A DNA stretch of 64,000 nucleotides, taken from assembly GCF_003732265.1 (NCBI RefSeq), contig NZ_MOBK01000001.1, forward strand, positions 248,001-312,000. Reading direction: 5' to 3'. Shown piece after piece: positions 45,848 through 54,919 of the stretch; the stretch's first letter is position 1; every line of letters begins with the position of its first letter. A program made the position numbers and the translations under genes. Origin of the DNA: Pseudomonas brassicacearum (GTDB taxonomy: Bacteria; Pseudomonadota; Gammaproteobacteria; Pseudomonadales; Pseudomonadaceae). Below the pieces are notes generated by a model. That model searched no databases. It was not told where the DNA came from and worked only from the letters and a program-made list of their open reading frames with translations.

Positions 45848-47146
45848 ATGCAAACCGCCTCACTCGCCACCCGCCGCTGGTGGTACATCATGCCCATCGT
45901 GTTCATCACCTACAGCCTGGCGTATCTGGACCGCGCCAACTACGGTTTCGCCGCTGCCTCGGGCATGGCCGCCGACCTGATGATCACGCCGGGCCTGTCG
46001 TCGATGCTCGGCGCGCTGTTCTTCCTCGGTTACTTTTTCTTCCAGGTGCCGGGGGCGATCTACGCGCAGAAACACAGCGTCAAGAAGCTGATTTTCGTCA
46101 GCCTGATCCTCTGGGGCGGGCTCGCGACGCTCACCGGTATTGTCTCCAACGCCTACTGGCTGGTCGTCATCCGCTTCATGCTCGGCGTGGTTGAAGCCGC
46201 TGTCATGCCGGCGATGTTGGTCTATTTGTGCCATTGGTTCACCCGTGCCGAACGCTCGCGGGCCAACACGTTCCTGATCCTCGGCAACCCGGTGACCATG
46301 CTCTGGATGTCGGTGGTGTCGGGCTATCTGGTGCAGCATTTCAGCTGGCGCTGGATGTTCATCATCGAAGGTTTGCCGGCGGTGCTGTGGGCGTTTATCT
46401 GGTGGCGCCTGGCGGATGATCGTCCGGCCCAGGCCAAGTGGCTCACCGATCAAGAGAAGCAGGACCTGGAAAGCGCCCTCGCCGCCGAACAGGTCGGCAT
46501 CAAAGCGGTGAAAAACTACGCCGAAGCTTTTCGTTCGCCGAAGGTGATCATCCTGGCGTTGCAGTTTTTCTGCTGGAGCATTGGCGTCTACGGCTTCGTG
46601 CTGTGGTTGCCGTCGATCCTCAAGGCTGGCGCGCAGATGGACATGATCGAGGCCGGCTGGCTGTCGGCACTGCCGTATCTGGCAGCGGTGATCGGCATGC
46701 TGCTGGTGTCCTGGGGCTCGGACAAATTGCAGAAGCGCAAACGCTTTGTCTGGCCGCCGCTGCTGATCGCCTCCATCGCGTTCTACGGTTCCTACGCCTT
46801 GGGCGCCGAACATTTCTGGTGGTCCTACACCTTGCTGGTGATTGCCGGCGCCTGCATGTATGCGCCGTACGGGCCGTTTTTCGCCATCGTCCCGGAGATC
46901 CTGCCGGCCAACGTCGCGGGCGGTGCCATGGCGCTGATCAACAGCATGGGCGCGCTCGGTTCGTTTGGCGGTTCGTACCTGGTCGGCTACCTGAACAGCT
47001 CTACCGGTTCGCCCGGCGCTTCGTATCTGCTGATGAGCGGCGCGTTGATGCTCTCGGTGGTACTGACGATTTTCCTCAAGCCCGGCGCCAGTGACCGCGT
47101 CGTGACCAAGGCTGCTGCGCCCCGGCCAGCGGCTGCTCACCCTTGA
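45848..47146 (+). CDS. kguT: 2-ketogluconate MFS transporter
   Basis: A 432-aa, 12-helix MFS protein of the anion:cation symporter (ACS) family, with LAYLDRANYGFAAA near residue 20 and LVGYLNSSTGSPGASYLL near the end. It imports 2-ketogluconate, which Pseudomonas makes from glucose in the periplasm. CAGGAG lies 9 nt before ATG 45848. Third gene of the kgu operon. Confidence 0.92.
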   Translation: MQTASLATRRWWYIMPIVFITYSLAYLDRANYGFAAASGMAADLMITPGLSSMLGALFFLGYFFFQVPGAIYAQKHSVKKLIFVSLILWGGLATLTGIVSNAYWLVVIRFMLGVVEAAVMPAMLVYLCHWFTRAERSRANTFLILGNPVTMLWMSVVSGYLVQHFSWRWMFIIEGLPAVLWAFIWWRLADDRPAQAKWLTDQEKQDLESALAAEQVGIKAVKNYAEAFRSPKVIILALQFFCWSIGVYGFVLWLPSILKAGAQMDMIEAGWLSALPYLAAVIGMLLVSWGSDKLQKRKRFVWPPLLIASIAFYGSYALGAEHFWWSYTLLVIAGACMYAPYGPFFAIVPEILPANVAGGAMALINSMGALGSFGGSYLVGYLNSSTGSPGASYLLMSGALMLSVVLTIFLKPGASDRVVTKAAAPRPAAAHP

Positions 47147-47158
47147 TTTGACGTTGAG

Positions 47159-48145
47159 ATGATGACGATGAAAAAGCAGGTTGTGCTGTACAAGAAACTC
47201 TCGCCACTGTTGATGGCTCGCCTGCATGAACACACCGAGGTGACGCTGATCGACAACCTCAACCACGAGGGCCTCGCACAACTGCGCGACGCCCTGCCCC
47301 GCGCCCACGGTTTGCTCGGCGCGAGCCTGAAACTGGATGCGCAGTTACTGGACCTGGCGCCGAATCTCGAAGCCATCGCCAGCGTGTCGGTCGGGGTCGA
47401 CAATTACGACATCGATTACCTGACCGAGCGTCGCATCCTGCTGAGCAACACGCCGGATGTGCTGACTGAAACCACGGCGGACACCGGTTTCGCGCTGATT
47501 CTGGCGACCGCCCGGCGCGTCGTGGAACTGGCGAACATGGTTCGCAACGGCCAATGGACGCGCAACATCGGGCCGGTGCATTTCGGCACCGACGTGCATG
47601 GCAAGACGCTGGGCATCATCGGTATGGGCCGTATTGGTGAAGCCTTGGCACAGCGCGGGCATTTCGGGTTTGGCATGCCGGTGATCTATCACAGCCATTC
47701 GCCGAAACCGGCCGTGGAAGCGCGCTTCAATGCGCATTACTGCAGCCTGACAGAACTGTTGCAGCAGGCTGATTACATTTGCCTGACATTGCCGCTGACG
47801 GCTGAAACCGAAGGGCTGATCGGCGCAGAGGAATTCGCCTTGATGCGCCCGGAGAGTATTTTCATCAACATTTCCCGGGGCAAGGTGGTGGACGAAGCGG
47901 CGCTGATCGAGGCGCTGCGTACAGGGCAGATTAGGGCGGCCGGGCTGGATGTTTTTGAGCGTGAGCCGCTGCAGGCAGATTCGCCGTTGATGACGTTGAA
48001 TAACGTGGTGGCGACGCCGCATATGGGGTCGGCGACGCATGAGACGCGAGAGGCGATGGCGCGGTGTGCGGTGGATAATCTGTTGATGGCGTTGGCTGGA
48101 GAGCGACCGAAGAATCTGGTGAATGCCTCGGTGTGGCAGGCTTAA
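47159..48145 (+). CDS. kguD: 2-ketogluconate-6-phosphate reductase
   Basis: A 328-aa D-2-hydroxyacid dehydrogenase. GMGRIGEALAQR is the nucleotide-binding glycine motif. The catalytic set is Arg in NISRGKVVDE, Glu in LDVFEREPL and His in TPHMGSAT. It reduces 2-keto-6-phosphogluconate to 6-phosphogluconate for the Entner-Doudoroff pathway. Starts at 47159, 47162 and 47168 are all possible. Last gene of the operon, followed by a REPIN. Confidence 0.92.
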   Translation: MMTMKKQVVLYKKLSPLLMARLHEHTEVTLIDNLNHEGLAQLRDALPRAHGLLGASLKLDAQLLDLAPNLEAIASVSVGVDNYDIDYLTERRILLSNTPDVLTETTADTGFALILATARRVVELANMVRNGQWTRNIGPVHFGTDVHGKTLGIIGMGRIGEALAQRGHFGFGMPVIYHSHSPKPAVEARFNAHYCSLTELLQQADYICLTLPLTAETEGLIGAEEFALMRPESIFINISRGKVVDEAALIEALRTGQIRAAGLDVFEREPLQADSPLMTLNNVVATPHMGSATHETREAMARCAVDNLLMALAGERPKNLVNASVWQA

Positions 48146-48168
48146 GACATTTGGCGTTTGTTAGTCAG

Positions 48169-48247
48169 CCTTCGCGAGCAAGCCCGCTCCCACATTTGAT
48201 TTGTGAACGACACAAAATTAATGTGGGAGCGGGCTTGCTCGCGAAGG
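48169..48247. repeat. REPIN after the kgu operon
   Basis: Perfect CCTTCGCGAG/CTCGCGAAGG arms with a spacer almost identical to that at 16054-16130 (GATTTGTGAACGACACAAAA). Confidence 0.9.
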
Positions 48248-48272
48248 GGCCATCAATTTCGCCGAATATGTT

Positions 48273-49460
48273 TCAGGCTCTACGCGCCTCCAGCAGATCC
48301 GCCGCACACAGCGCAATCCGCCGACACGCATCCGCCAGCTTCACCTGATCCACCACCAACCCGATCCGGATATGCCCCGCCGCACTCGGCCCGAATGCCT
48401 CACCGGCCAGCACCGACACGCCATACCCGTCGAGCAACCGCTCGGCAAAACCCTGCGCGCCAAGCCCGGTCTGACGCACATCAACCATCACAAACATCCC
48501 GCCATCCGGGCGAACAGGCTTGATACCCGGACAACCGCTCAATCTCGCGCAAACAAGATCGCGACGCTGACGATACTCCTCACGCATCAACGCCACTTCC
48601 GGCAGGTCCTGATCCAGCGCCAATTGCGCCGCGTTCTGGATGAAATCGGGTATCCCGAACAGCATGCACAACGACAGATTCACCAGGTGCTCGGCCATGG
48701 GTTTGGGGCCAATCACCCAACCGACCCGCCAGCCACTCATGGCGTGGGATTTGGACAGGCTATTGATGGTCGCGGTGCGCTCGGCCATGCCCGGCAGGCT
48801 CGCGGGGCTGGTGTGTTCGCCCTCGAACAACAGGTCGCTGTAGACCTCATCGCTGATCAGCCACAGATCATGACGCACGCACAACGCCGCGAGCGCTTGC
48901 CACGTGGAGAGCGGCAAACTGGCGCCGGACGGGTTGTTGGGACTGTTGAGCAGGATGACCCGGGTTTTCGGCGTAATCAGTGCGGCGACGTCCGCCGGGT
49001 CGACGCGAAAACCGTTCTCCGGCCGCACCGCCACCGGCACCACTTTGGCGGCGCAGGCGCCGAACACACCTTCATAAGTCACGTACATCGGTTCGGCGAC
49101 AATCACCTCATCACCCGGATCGAGCAAACATTGCGCGACCGAGTACACCGCGCATTGCGCCCCCGGAAACACGATCACATGATCGCCATCCACCGCTTGA
49201 CCACTGCGCTGGCGATGGCGTCGCGCAATACTGCTGCGCAATCCGCGACTGCCGCGCACCTCCGGGTAATGCGTGTCGCCGGCCTGCAAGCTGTCGATGG
49301 CCGCCTGGACAATCGGTTGTGGCGTGTCGAAATCCGGATCGCCGATCGACAGCAGCAGGACATCAATGCCCTGCTCGCGCATGTCCAGCGCTCGGTCATG
49401 AATCTGCCAGGCTGCGGCTCCATCGCCGGCGATTCGTTGGGTCAAGGCTGAATAGCGCAT
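48273..49460 (-). CDS. aruH: arginine:pyruvate transaminase (AruH-like)
   Basis: A 395-aa fold-type I aminotransferase. Lys237 in SLSKSHAMSGWRVGW binds PLP, Asp204 in LISDEVYSD holds the pyridine nitrogen, and NSPNNPSGAS carries the conserved Asn. From memory the sequence is very close to P. aeruginosa AruH, which moves the amino group of L-arginine to pyruvate. In P. aeruginosa aruH sits with aruI and aruRS; here neither is adjacent. Start ATG 49460 follows AGGAG. Confidence 0.8.
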   Translation of the reverse strand: MRYSALTQRIAGDGAAAWQIHDRALDMREQGIDVLLLSIGDPDFDTPQPIVQAAIDSLQAGDTHYPEVRGSRGLRSSIARRHRQRSGQAVDGDHVIVFPGAQCAVYSVAQCLLDPGDEVIVAEPMYVTYEGVFGACAAKVVPVAVRPENGFRVDPADVAALITPKTRVILLNSPNNPSGASLPLSTWQALAALCVRHDLWLISDEVYSDLLFEGEHTSPASLPGMAERTATINSLSKSHAMSGWRVGWVIGPKPMAEHLVNLSLCMLFGIPDFIQNAAQLALDQDLPEVALMREEYRQRRDLVCARLSGCPGIKPVRPDGGMFVMVDVRQTGLGAQGFAERLLDGYGVSVLAGEAFGPSAAGHIRIGLVVDQVKLADACRRIALCAADLLEARRA

Positions 49461-49594
49461 GTGATTCTCCTGTCGCGCGCGGACTCCCAGCCTTCACCCT
49501 ATCTCAAATCACGAAACGCGCCAGCTATTTGGCATCAGCCAGGACTCACTGAGTGAAACTCGTCAACTTGAACGCGTTTTACGACCCTGTCTAG

Positions 49595-49610
49595 CTGACA
49601 ACTCTGACAG
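49595..49610 (+). promoter_or_regulatory. CTGACA-N4-TGACAG (site 3)
   Basis: One mismatch from the dyad of sites 1 and 2. Exactly 23 nt later comes CTAAAT, a -10-like element, and the orphan gene starts 71 nt after that. A further CTGTC lies just upstream (49587-49591). Confidence 0.6.
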
Positions 49611-49704
49611 TAGACGAGCATCTTTTGAGGCTGCTAAATGATCGCAGGAATTTCGAATTTCGATGCAGTTTCCTTTCATGACCATCCAACTACGGAGTAT
49701 CGAA

Positions 49705-50103
49705 ATGTCGAAATTCAATGAAACACCTCGTTCAGGTACCCAGAAAAATACCGTTGATGAAAATCCTCCTCATAAACCTGAATTACCACGGGAAGTGCTG
49801 GAAAACGGCCTCACTCGTGAATACCTCAACGCACACAACAATGAGTTAAAAGTCACTATAAAACCAAATGCTGGCCCCTACGACCACGTCGCGGTAAAAT
49901 TTGGTACAGCGCCCAAAACTTTTACTCTTCATGCGAAGCTTTCCAGCTCGAGCATTGACACGGTTGTTATATTCACGACTTACAACATCAAAGAAGTAAT
50001 AGGCAACGGCACACATTCAATGTCCTATGTACTGTACAAATTGGCAGATGACAGCAGTTCGCCAGAGTCGCACACTCAAGAAGTCACAGTGGACGTCATA
50101 TAA
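49705..50103 (+). CDS. second small orphan protein, function unknown
   Basis: A 132-aa protein I do not recognise. ATG 49705 follows ACGGAG with 7-nt spacing, the same leader arrangement as the gene at 36025. No signal peptide or membrane segment. The first 40 residues are polar and Pro-rich (PPHKPELPREVLENG). Residues about 50-132 are beta-rich (LKVTIKPNAG, HVAVKFGTAPKTFTLHAKLS, VVIFTTYNIKEVIG). A/T-rich codon use sets it apart from aruH and the MCP. It is preceded by site 3 and followed by a terminator. Confidence 0.7.
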   Translation: MSKFNETPRSGTQKNTVDENPPHKPELPREVLENGLTREYLNAHNNELKVTIKPNAGPYDHVAVKFGTAPKTFTLHAKLSSSSIDTVVIFTTYNIKEVIGNGTHSMSYVLYKLADDSSSPESHTQEVTVDVI

Positions 50104-50155
50104 ATTCAAATAGGCCACATGGGCATTTCTCAAACCTGGAACCGCGCGATCAACT

Positions 50156-50188
50156 AAAGTTGGAGCACAAAACGGCTCCAACTTTATT
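50156..50188 (+). terminator. terminator after the second orphan gene
   Basis: AAAGTTGGAGC and GCTCCAACTTT form 11-bp perfect arms around 8 nt, followed by ATTAC. The sequence can serve both strands, being between convergent genes. Confidence 0.75.
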
Positions 50189-50211
50189 ACATCCGCTTCG
50201 ACTCATACGTT

Positions 50212-51837
50212 TCAAATCACGAAACGCGCCACCATCGCATTCAAATCCACCGCCAGACGCGACAGTTCATGGGTGGCGACGCTGGTCTGGTTGGCACCTG
50301 TAGCAGACTGGGTGGCCAGGTCGCGGATGTTCACCAGGTTGCGGTCGACTTCGCGGGACACCTGCGCCTGTTCTTCCGAAGCACTGGCGATCACCAGGTT
50401 GCGTTCGTTGATCAAGTGGATCGACTGGGTGATCTGCTCCAGCGCGACACCGGCGGCGCGGGCCATTTCAAGGGTGCTTTGGGTACGCTGGTTGCTTTGC
50501 TGCATCGACGAGACGGCTTCGCCGGTGCCGTTCTGGATGCCGGCGACCATTTTTTCGATTTCCTGGGTCGACTGCGCAGTGCGATGGGCCAATGCTCGCA
50601 CCTCGTCCGCCACCACGGCGAAACCTCGTCCGGCTTCACCGGCGCGGGCGGCTTCGATGGCGGCGTTGAGTGCCAGCAGGTTGGTTTGTTCGGCGATGGC
50701 GCGGATCACGTCCAGCACTTTGCCAATGTCACGGCCCTGCGCGGCCAGGCCTTCGATCATCACCGAGGTGTTTTGCACGTCGTGGGTCATGGTCTGGATC
50801 GCGTTGACGGTGTCCACCACGCGGTCACGGCCTTCGCGGGCAGCTTGGGTGGACTGGCTGGAGGCTTCCGAGGTCGACACCGCGTTGCGCGCGACTTCTT
50901 CCACGGCAGCGGTCATTTCGTTGACGGCGGTGGCCGCTTGTTCGATTTCGTTGTTTTGCTGTTGCAGGCCGCGCGAGGCTTCCTCGGTGACCGTGCTGAG
51001 TTCTTCAGCGGCGGCGCCCAGTTGCGTGGCGGAACCGGCGATCTGTTCGATGGTTTGGCGCAGGTTGGTTTGCATGGTGGCCAAGGCGCCGAGCAAACGG
51101 GCTGGTTCGTCCTTGCCGTCGACCTCGATGACTTTGGTCAGGTTGCCGCCAGCGATGGTTTCGGCAGCCTGTACTGCGCGGTTCAGTGGGGTGACGATGC
51201 TGCGGGTCAGCAGCCAGGCCAGCAATACGGTCAGTAATGCCGCGATGACCGCGACGACCACGATGCCGGTCACTGCGCTGTTGTAGTGCTCACCCGCCTC
51301 GGCCGAGGCGGCTTTGGCATAGCCGTTGTTGAGGGCTACGAGTTTGTTCAGTTGCTCGCCCATCAGGTCGGTGCCGTCCTTGATCCGCGTATTGATCAGG
51401 GTGCGCATCTCTTCAGTCTGGTTCTGCCGCGACAGGTCCATCATCTGGTTCTGCGCTTGCATGTAGCTGTCGAGCGTGGCCGTGAACGTTTTGTACAGCA
51501 CGGCCTCATCCGGCTGAGCGGGCAAGGCGGCATAACTGTTCTGAGCATTGCGCACCTTGTCCATCAGCACGCCGATGCGGGTCTGGGCTTCCTGCAACGC
51601 GGCAGGTTCGCGGTTGGTCAACACACGAAAAGACAGGATCCGCAGGCGCAAGACATTTTCGGTCAGGTTGCCCAGAAAGCCCACGCTGGGTAGCTGCGTG
51701 CTTTCCATATCAATGGAGGCCTGGCGGATGATCGACATACGGTTCACGGCAAACACACCCAGCACGATGACGAGCAAGGCAATGAAAGCAAAACCGAGGA
51801 AGGCGCGAGGCGCGATGTTCAGATTACGCAGTGACAT
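50212..51837 (-). CDS. methyl-accepting chemotaxis protein, 4-helix-bundle sensor
   Basis: A 541-aa chemoreceptor. TM1 is at about 13-33, a periplasmic helical sensor of the 4HB_MCP type spans about 34-185, TM2 is about 187-210, and HAMP follows to about 265. The signalling hairpin [19 protein letters not shown] is intact. There is no C-terminal NWETF-like pentapeptide for CheR docking. The ligand is unknown. Start ATG 51837 follows GAGAG. Confidence 0.92.
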   Translation of the reverse strand: MSLRNLNIAPRAFLGFAFIALLVIVLGVFAVNRMSIIRQASIDMESTQLPSVGFLGNLTENVLRLRILSFRVLTNREPAALQEAQTRIGVLMDKVRNAQNSYAALPAQPDEAVLYKTFTATLDSYMQAQNQMMDLSRQNQTEEMRTLINTRIKDGTDLMGEQLNKLVALNNGYAKAASAEAGEHYNSAVTGIVVVAVIAALLTVLLAWLLTRSIVTPLNRAVQAAETIAGGNLTKVIEVDGKDEPARLLGALATMQTNLRQTIEQIAGSATQLGAAAEELSTVTEEASRGLQQQNNEIEQAATAVNEMTAAVEEVARNAVSTSEASSQSTQAAREGRDRVVDTVNAIQTMTHDVQNTSVMIEGLAAQGRDIGKVLDVIRAIAEQTNLLALNAAIEAARAGEAGRGFAVVADEVRALAHRTAQSTQEIEKMVAGIQNGTGEAVSSMQQSNQRTQSTLEMARAAGVALEQITQSIHLINERNLVIASASEEQAQVSREVDRNLVNIRDLATQSATGANQTSVATHELSRLAVDLNAMVARFVI

Positions 51838-52033
51838 AGGTGGACTCTCGGGTGATTGAAGCTACGAGCATCCTTGCCGGTGATCACTGAAGGGCTTTCC
51901 TTCAGCGCGGCGCCACTGTCGAATCGGGTGTGTGAGCGTCTATAAGCTGTATCGGCCGGGGATGAGGATTTTTGCGGGGGTTGGAGAAATATATTTCGGG
52001 GGGGTGGGCAATGTCTGAATGGGTGACGCTCTG

Positions 52034-52136
52034 GTGGTGAGGGGGCTTGCCCCCGTTGGATTGCGCAGCAATCCCCTGCCTTCAGGAAATTATGGGGCCG
52101 CTTCGCAGCCCAACGGGGGCAAGCCCCCTCGCCACA
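52034..52136. repeat. long inverted repeat, GGGGGCTTGCCCCCGTT type
   Basis: GAGGGGGCTTGCCCCCGTTG and its complement end a 103-nt element, the same family as 26715-26835. Confidence 0.85.
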
Positions 52137-52188
52137 GAAGCCCCCTCGCCACAGAAGCCCCCTTGCCACAGGAGCTCCCTCGCCACAG
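52121..52188. repeat. four 17-bp tandem repeats
   Basis: AAGCCCCCTCGCCACAG occurs at 52121, 52138 and 52155 (one change), and as GAGCTCCCTCGCCACAG at 52172. The first unit is also the end of the inverted repeat at 52034-52136. Confidence 0.9.
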
Positions 52189-52213
52189 GAATGTCGTTGT
52201 ATTCGGGTTTGCG

Positions 52214-53350
52214 TCAGGTTTTGGCGATTCGCCAGACCCGCGCGATGTCGCGGGCGCGGTCTTGCAGCAACCGGGACGCCTCGGCGCACGCCTGTTCCAG
52301 CGTCATTGGCCCACTGGCCAAGGCGAACGCCGCGTCGATGCCGTGTTCGTACAATGCCTGATACCCCTCGCCCAAGGTGCCGGCGATCACGATCACCGGC
52401 ACGCTTTGCTGCCGGGCAATCCGCGCCACGCCGAACGGTGTCTTGCCACGCAAGGTCTGCGCATCGAATCGCCCTTCGCCGGTAATCACCAGGTCAGCGC
52501 CCTGCACGGCTTCAGCCAACCCGACCAGCTCGGCAACCACGTCCACGCCGGACTGAAACTGCGCGCCGAGAAACGCCTTGGCGGCAAATCCCAGGCCTCC
52601 TGCCGCCCCGCTGCCCGGTTCGTCCTTGACGTCGTGACCCAACGCTTGGGCGCACAACTCGGCAAAGTGCCCAAGCGCCTTATCCAGTTGCTGCACCTGC
52701 TCGGGTGATGCGCCTTTCTGCGGGCCAAAAATCACAGAAGCGCCGTGCGGACCGCACAGTGGGTTGTCAACGTCGGCAGCGATGTCAAAGCGCACGTCGG
52801 CCAGGCGCGAATCCATGTCGCTCAGATCAATGCGCTCCAGTTGCGCCAGGGCCAAACCACCCGGCGCCAGGGTTTGCCCCTGCGCATCCAGCAACTTCAC
52901 GCCCAGCGCTTGCATGGCCCCGGCGCCGGCATCGTTGGTGGCGCTGCCGCCAATCGCCAGGATCACCCGCTGCGCCCCGGCATCGAGAGCGGCGCGGATC
53001 AGTTCGCCGGTGCCGAAGGTGCTGCTGACGCACGCATCGCGTTTGTTCAACGGGACCAATTGCAGACCGCTGGCCTCGGCCATTTCGATGATCGCGGTGT
53101 GGTTGTGCGGCAGCCAGCCCCAGGCGGCGTCGACGGTTGCACCGAGCGGACCTCGCACCTTCGTGCGGCGCAGTTCGCCCTCGCACGCGGCCAGAATCGA
53201 CTCGACCGTGCCTTCGCCGCCATCGGCCATCGGGCATTTGACCAAGTGCGCGTCCGGCCAGACGTCTGCCAGCCCCAATGCAATGGCGTCAGCCACACCT
53301 TGGGCACTGAGGCTGTCCTTGAACGAATCGGGGGCGATGACGATCTTCAT
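52214..53350 (-). CDS. glycerate kinase, GarK family
   Basis: A 378-aa type II glycerate kinase. MKIVIAPDSFKDSLSA at the N-terminus, PMADGGEGTVES near 42, AIGGSATNDAGAGAMQALG near 125 and ITGEGRFDAQTLRGKTP near 285 are the family's conserved blocks. It phosphorylates D-glycerate. ATG 53350 is the start; the frame upstream to 53419 is not protein-like. A CdaR-type regulator gene lies upstream and an MFS gene beyond it, so the three make a sugar-acid or glycerate locus. Confidence 0.88.
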   Translation of the reverse strand: MKIVIAPDSFKDSLSAQGVADAIALGLADVWPDAHLVKCPMADGGEGTVESILAACEGELRRTKVRGPLGATVDAAWGWLPHNHTAIIEMAEASGLQLVPLNKRDACVSSTFGTGELIRAALDAGAQRVILAIGGSATNDAGAGAMQALGVKLLDAQGQTLAPGGLALAQLERIDLSDMDSRLADVRFDIAADVDNPLCGPHGASVIFGPQKGASPEQVQQLDKALGHFAELCAQALGHDVKDEPGSGAAGGLGFAAKAFLGAQFQSGVDVVAELVGLAEAVQGADLVITGEGRFDAQTLRGKTPFGVARIARQQSVPVIVIAGTLGEGYQALYEHGIDAAFALASGPMTLEQACAEASRLLQDRARDIARVWRIAKT

Positions 53351-53475
53351 GCGAATTCTCCAGTTCCAATGCGCTCCATGCTGCCAGTAGCCCCGGACAA
53401 TAACGCCAGTCCGCTGCACAAGCGGGCGTGGCGTTTATTGTTCATTTCTACAAAACCGTGCAGCAACACACTGAG

Positions 53476-53626
53476 TTGTAGCAGCTGTCGAGCCTGCGAG
53501 GCTGCGTCCGGCGGCGGAGCCGTCGTAAACCCGGCAAGCACAATTTCCCTGATGTACCGCAGTGCATGATTTTACGACTGCTGCGCAGCCGAACGCAGCC
53601 TCGCAGGCTCGGCAGCTGCAACAGGG
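53476..53626. repeat. inverted repeat, GAGCCTGCGAGGCTGCG type
   Basis: GCAGCTGTCGAGCCTGCGAG and its partner near 53595-53620 form the ends. The inner sequences (GGCGGAGCC, CTGCGCAGCC) pair further. It is a third repeat family, separate from the REPs above, in the 287-nt gap between the glycerate kinase and cdaR-like genes. Confidence 0.75.
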
Positions 53627-53637
53627 GTTGTGTTCGG

Positions 53638-54750
53638 TCAGTCGGTTTGGGGGAGGAGCTGGACACCAAGATACAGCGCGAGCATGCCGTCCAGTTTGAG
53701 AGGATCAACGCCACTCAACTCCGCAATCCGCTCCATCCGATACCGCAAGCTGTTGCGATGAATCCCCAACGCATCGGCACACGCCTGGCTCTGCCCATCG
53801 TGATCACACCAGCTGCGCAGTGTCGCCAACAGTTGGCCGTTACCATCCTTGGCGATGACTTTGCGCAGCGGTTTGAGCAGTTCATCCAGCGCATCGTCGT
53901 TGCGATGCCGCCACAGCATCACCGGCAATCGATAACGGGTCAGCGTCAGCAAACGCGAACGCGGCAACACATCGCGTCCATACGCCAGCAAGTCGCCGAC
54001 CCGCCGGTAGCAGCGCCGTAACCCCGACAAGCCATCGGCCTGCCCGCCTACCGCGATGCGCAGAATGTTCCAACCGAGGCCGTCGAGCTTTTCCAGCAAC
54101 CGATCATTCTCGATAGATTGCGAGGCCGGCCGGCACCACAGCAACGACGACTTCGCCGAACTCACGCACCAACTGTCCGGGTAACGCGAGGTCAGCCAGG
54201 CACTCAGCGCTTCAACGGTTTGCGCCGGGCCGTGCTCCATGCCCAATTCAAACAGATACGGCACCCGCGTCATCTGCGGCTTGAGCCCCAATTGCTGTGC
54301 TTCGTCGAGCAAGCGCGGCGAGTCCCCCGCCTCGCTCAGCAGCAACGCGAGCAGATCGTCGCAACGCTGACGCCGCCACTGCTGCTCGGCCTGCTGATTG
54401 CGCTGGCCGACCAGCATCTCCGCGGTCATCCGCACCAGCTCGGCATAGGTGCGCAATGGCTCGGGTTCGCCGGTAATGCCGAGCACGCCAATCAAGCGCC
54501 CATCGAGCAACAACGGCAAGTTGATCCCGGGCTGCACGCCCTTGAGATGAATCGCCGTTTGCGCGTCGATTTCCACCACCCGACCATTGGCCAGCACCAG
54601 TTGTGCACCTTCGTGGCGGGTGTTGATGCGCTCCGGTTCGCCGCTGCCGAGAATCAATCCCTGGCTGTCCATGACGTTGACGTTGTACGGCAGGATGGCC
54701 ATCGCCCGGTCGACTATGTCCTGGGCCAGGTCGTGATCGAGTTCGAACAT
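53638..54750 (-). CDS. CdaR/SdaR-family sugar-diacid regulator
   Basis: A 370-aa activator. The N-terminal putative sugar-diacid recognition domain (about 1-135) contains NVMDSQGLILGSGEPERI. A middle GGDEF-like regulator domain follows. The C-terminal HTH_30 is SQACADALGIHRNSLRYRMERIAEL. E. coli CdaR activates glucarate, galactarate and glycerate genes. Lying between a glycerate kinase gene and a divergent MFS gene, it likely controls both. Confidence 0.9.
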   Translation of the reverse strand: MFELDHDLAQDIVDRAMAILPYNVNVMDSQGLILGSGEPERINTRHEGAQLVLANGRVVEIDAQTAIHLKGVQPGINLPLLLDGRLIGVLGITGEPEPLRTYAELVRMTAEMLVGQRNQQAEQQWRRQRCDDLLALLLSEAGDSPRLLDEAQQLGLKPQMTRVPYLFELGMEHGPAQTVEALSAWLTSRYPDSWCVSSAKSSLLWCRPASQSIENDRLLEKLDGLGWNILRIAVGGQADGLSGLRRCYRRVGDLLAYGRDVLPRSRLLTLTRYRLPVMLWRHRNDDALDELLKPLRKVIAKDGNGQLLATLRSWCDHDGQSQACADALGIHRNSLRYRMERIAELSGVDPLKLDGMLALYLGVQLLPQTD

Positions 54751-54919
54751 AACGGGGATCCTTGAAAACGGAGTGGGACGGGTTGTTCACCCGCACAGGC
54801 CTTGGTCGCAAACCCTGTGCTCAGGCACAAAGACAACAACCCGGAGCGTGGCCGAGACTCTCTGGGCGATCAACGTTACCCTTGCATCGCAAAAAATCAT
54901 AATAAAGAGAGAACCCGCC

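Larger units (their letters stand above)
51838..52213. other. 376-nt intergenic region rich in repeats
   Basis: Upstream of the MCP and downstream of the glycerate kinase gene. It holds the long inverted repeat at 52034-52136 and a 17-bp tandem array at 52121-52188. No coding sequence is supported. Confidence 0.75.

Noticed and set aside
45860..47308. 482-codon ORF antisense to kguT
   Set aside because: Mirror of a well-supported transporter gene; no start signal and no family resemblance.
48372..49451. 359-codon ORF antisense to aruH
   Set aside because: Shadow frame of a gene with an intact PLP active site.
35904..49610. GacA-type box (TGTAAG-N6-CTTACA) as explanation of the shared dyads
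   Set aside because: Half-sites are CTGTCA/TGACAG with N4, not TGTAAG/CTTACA with N6.
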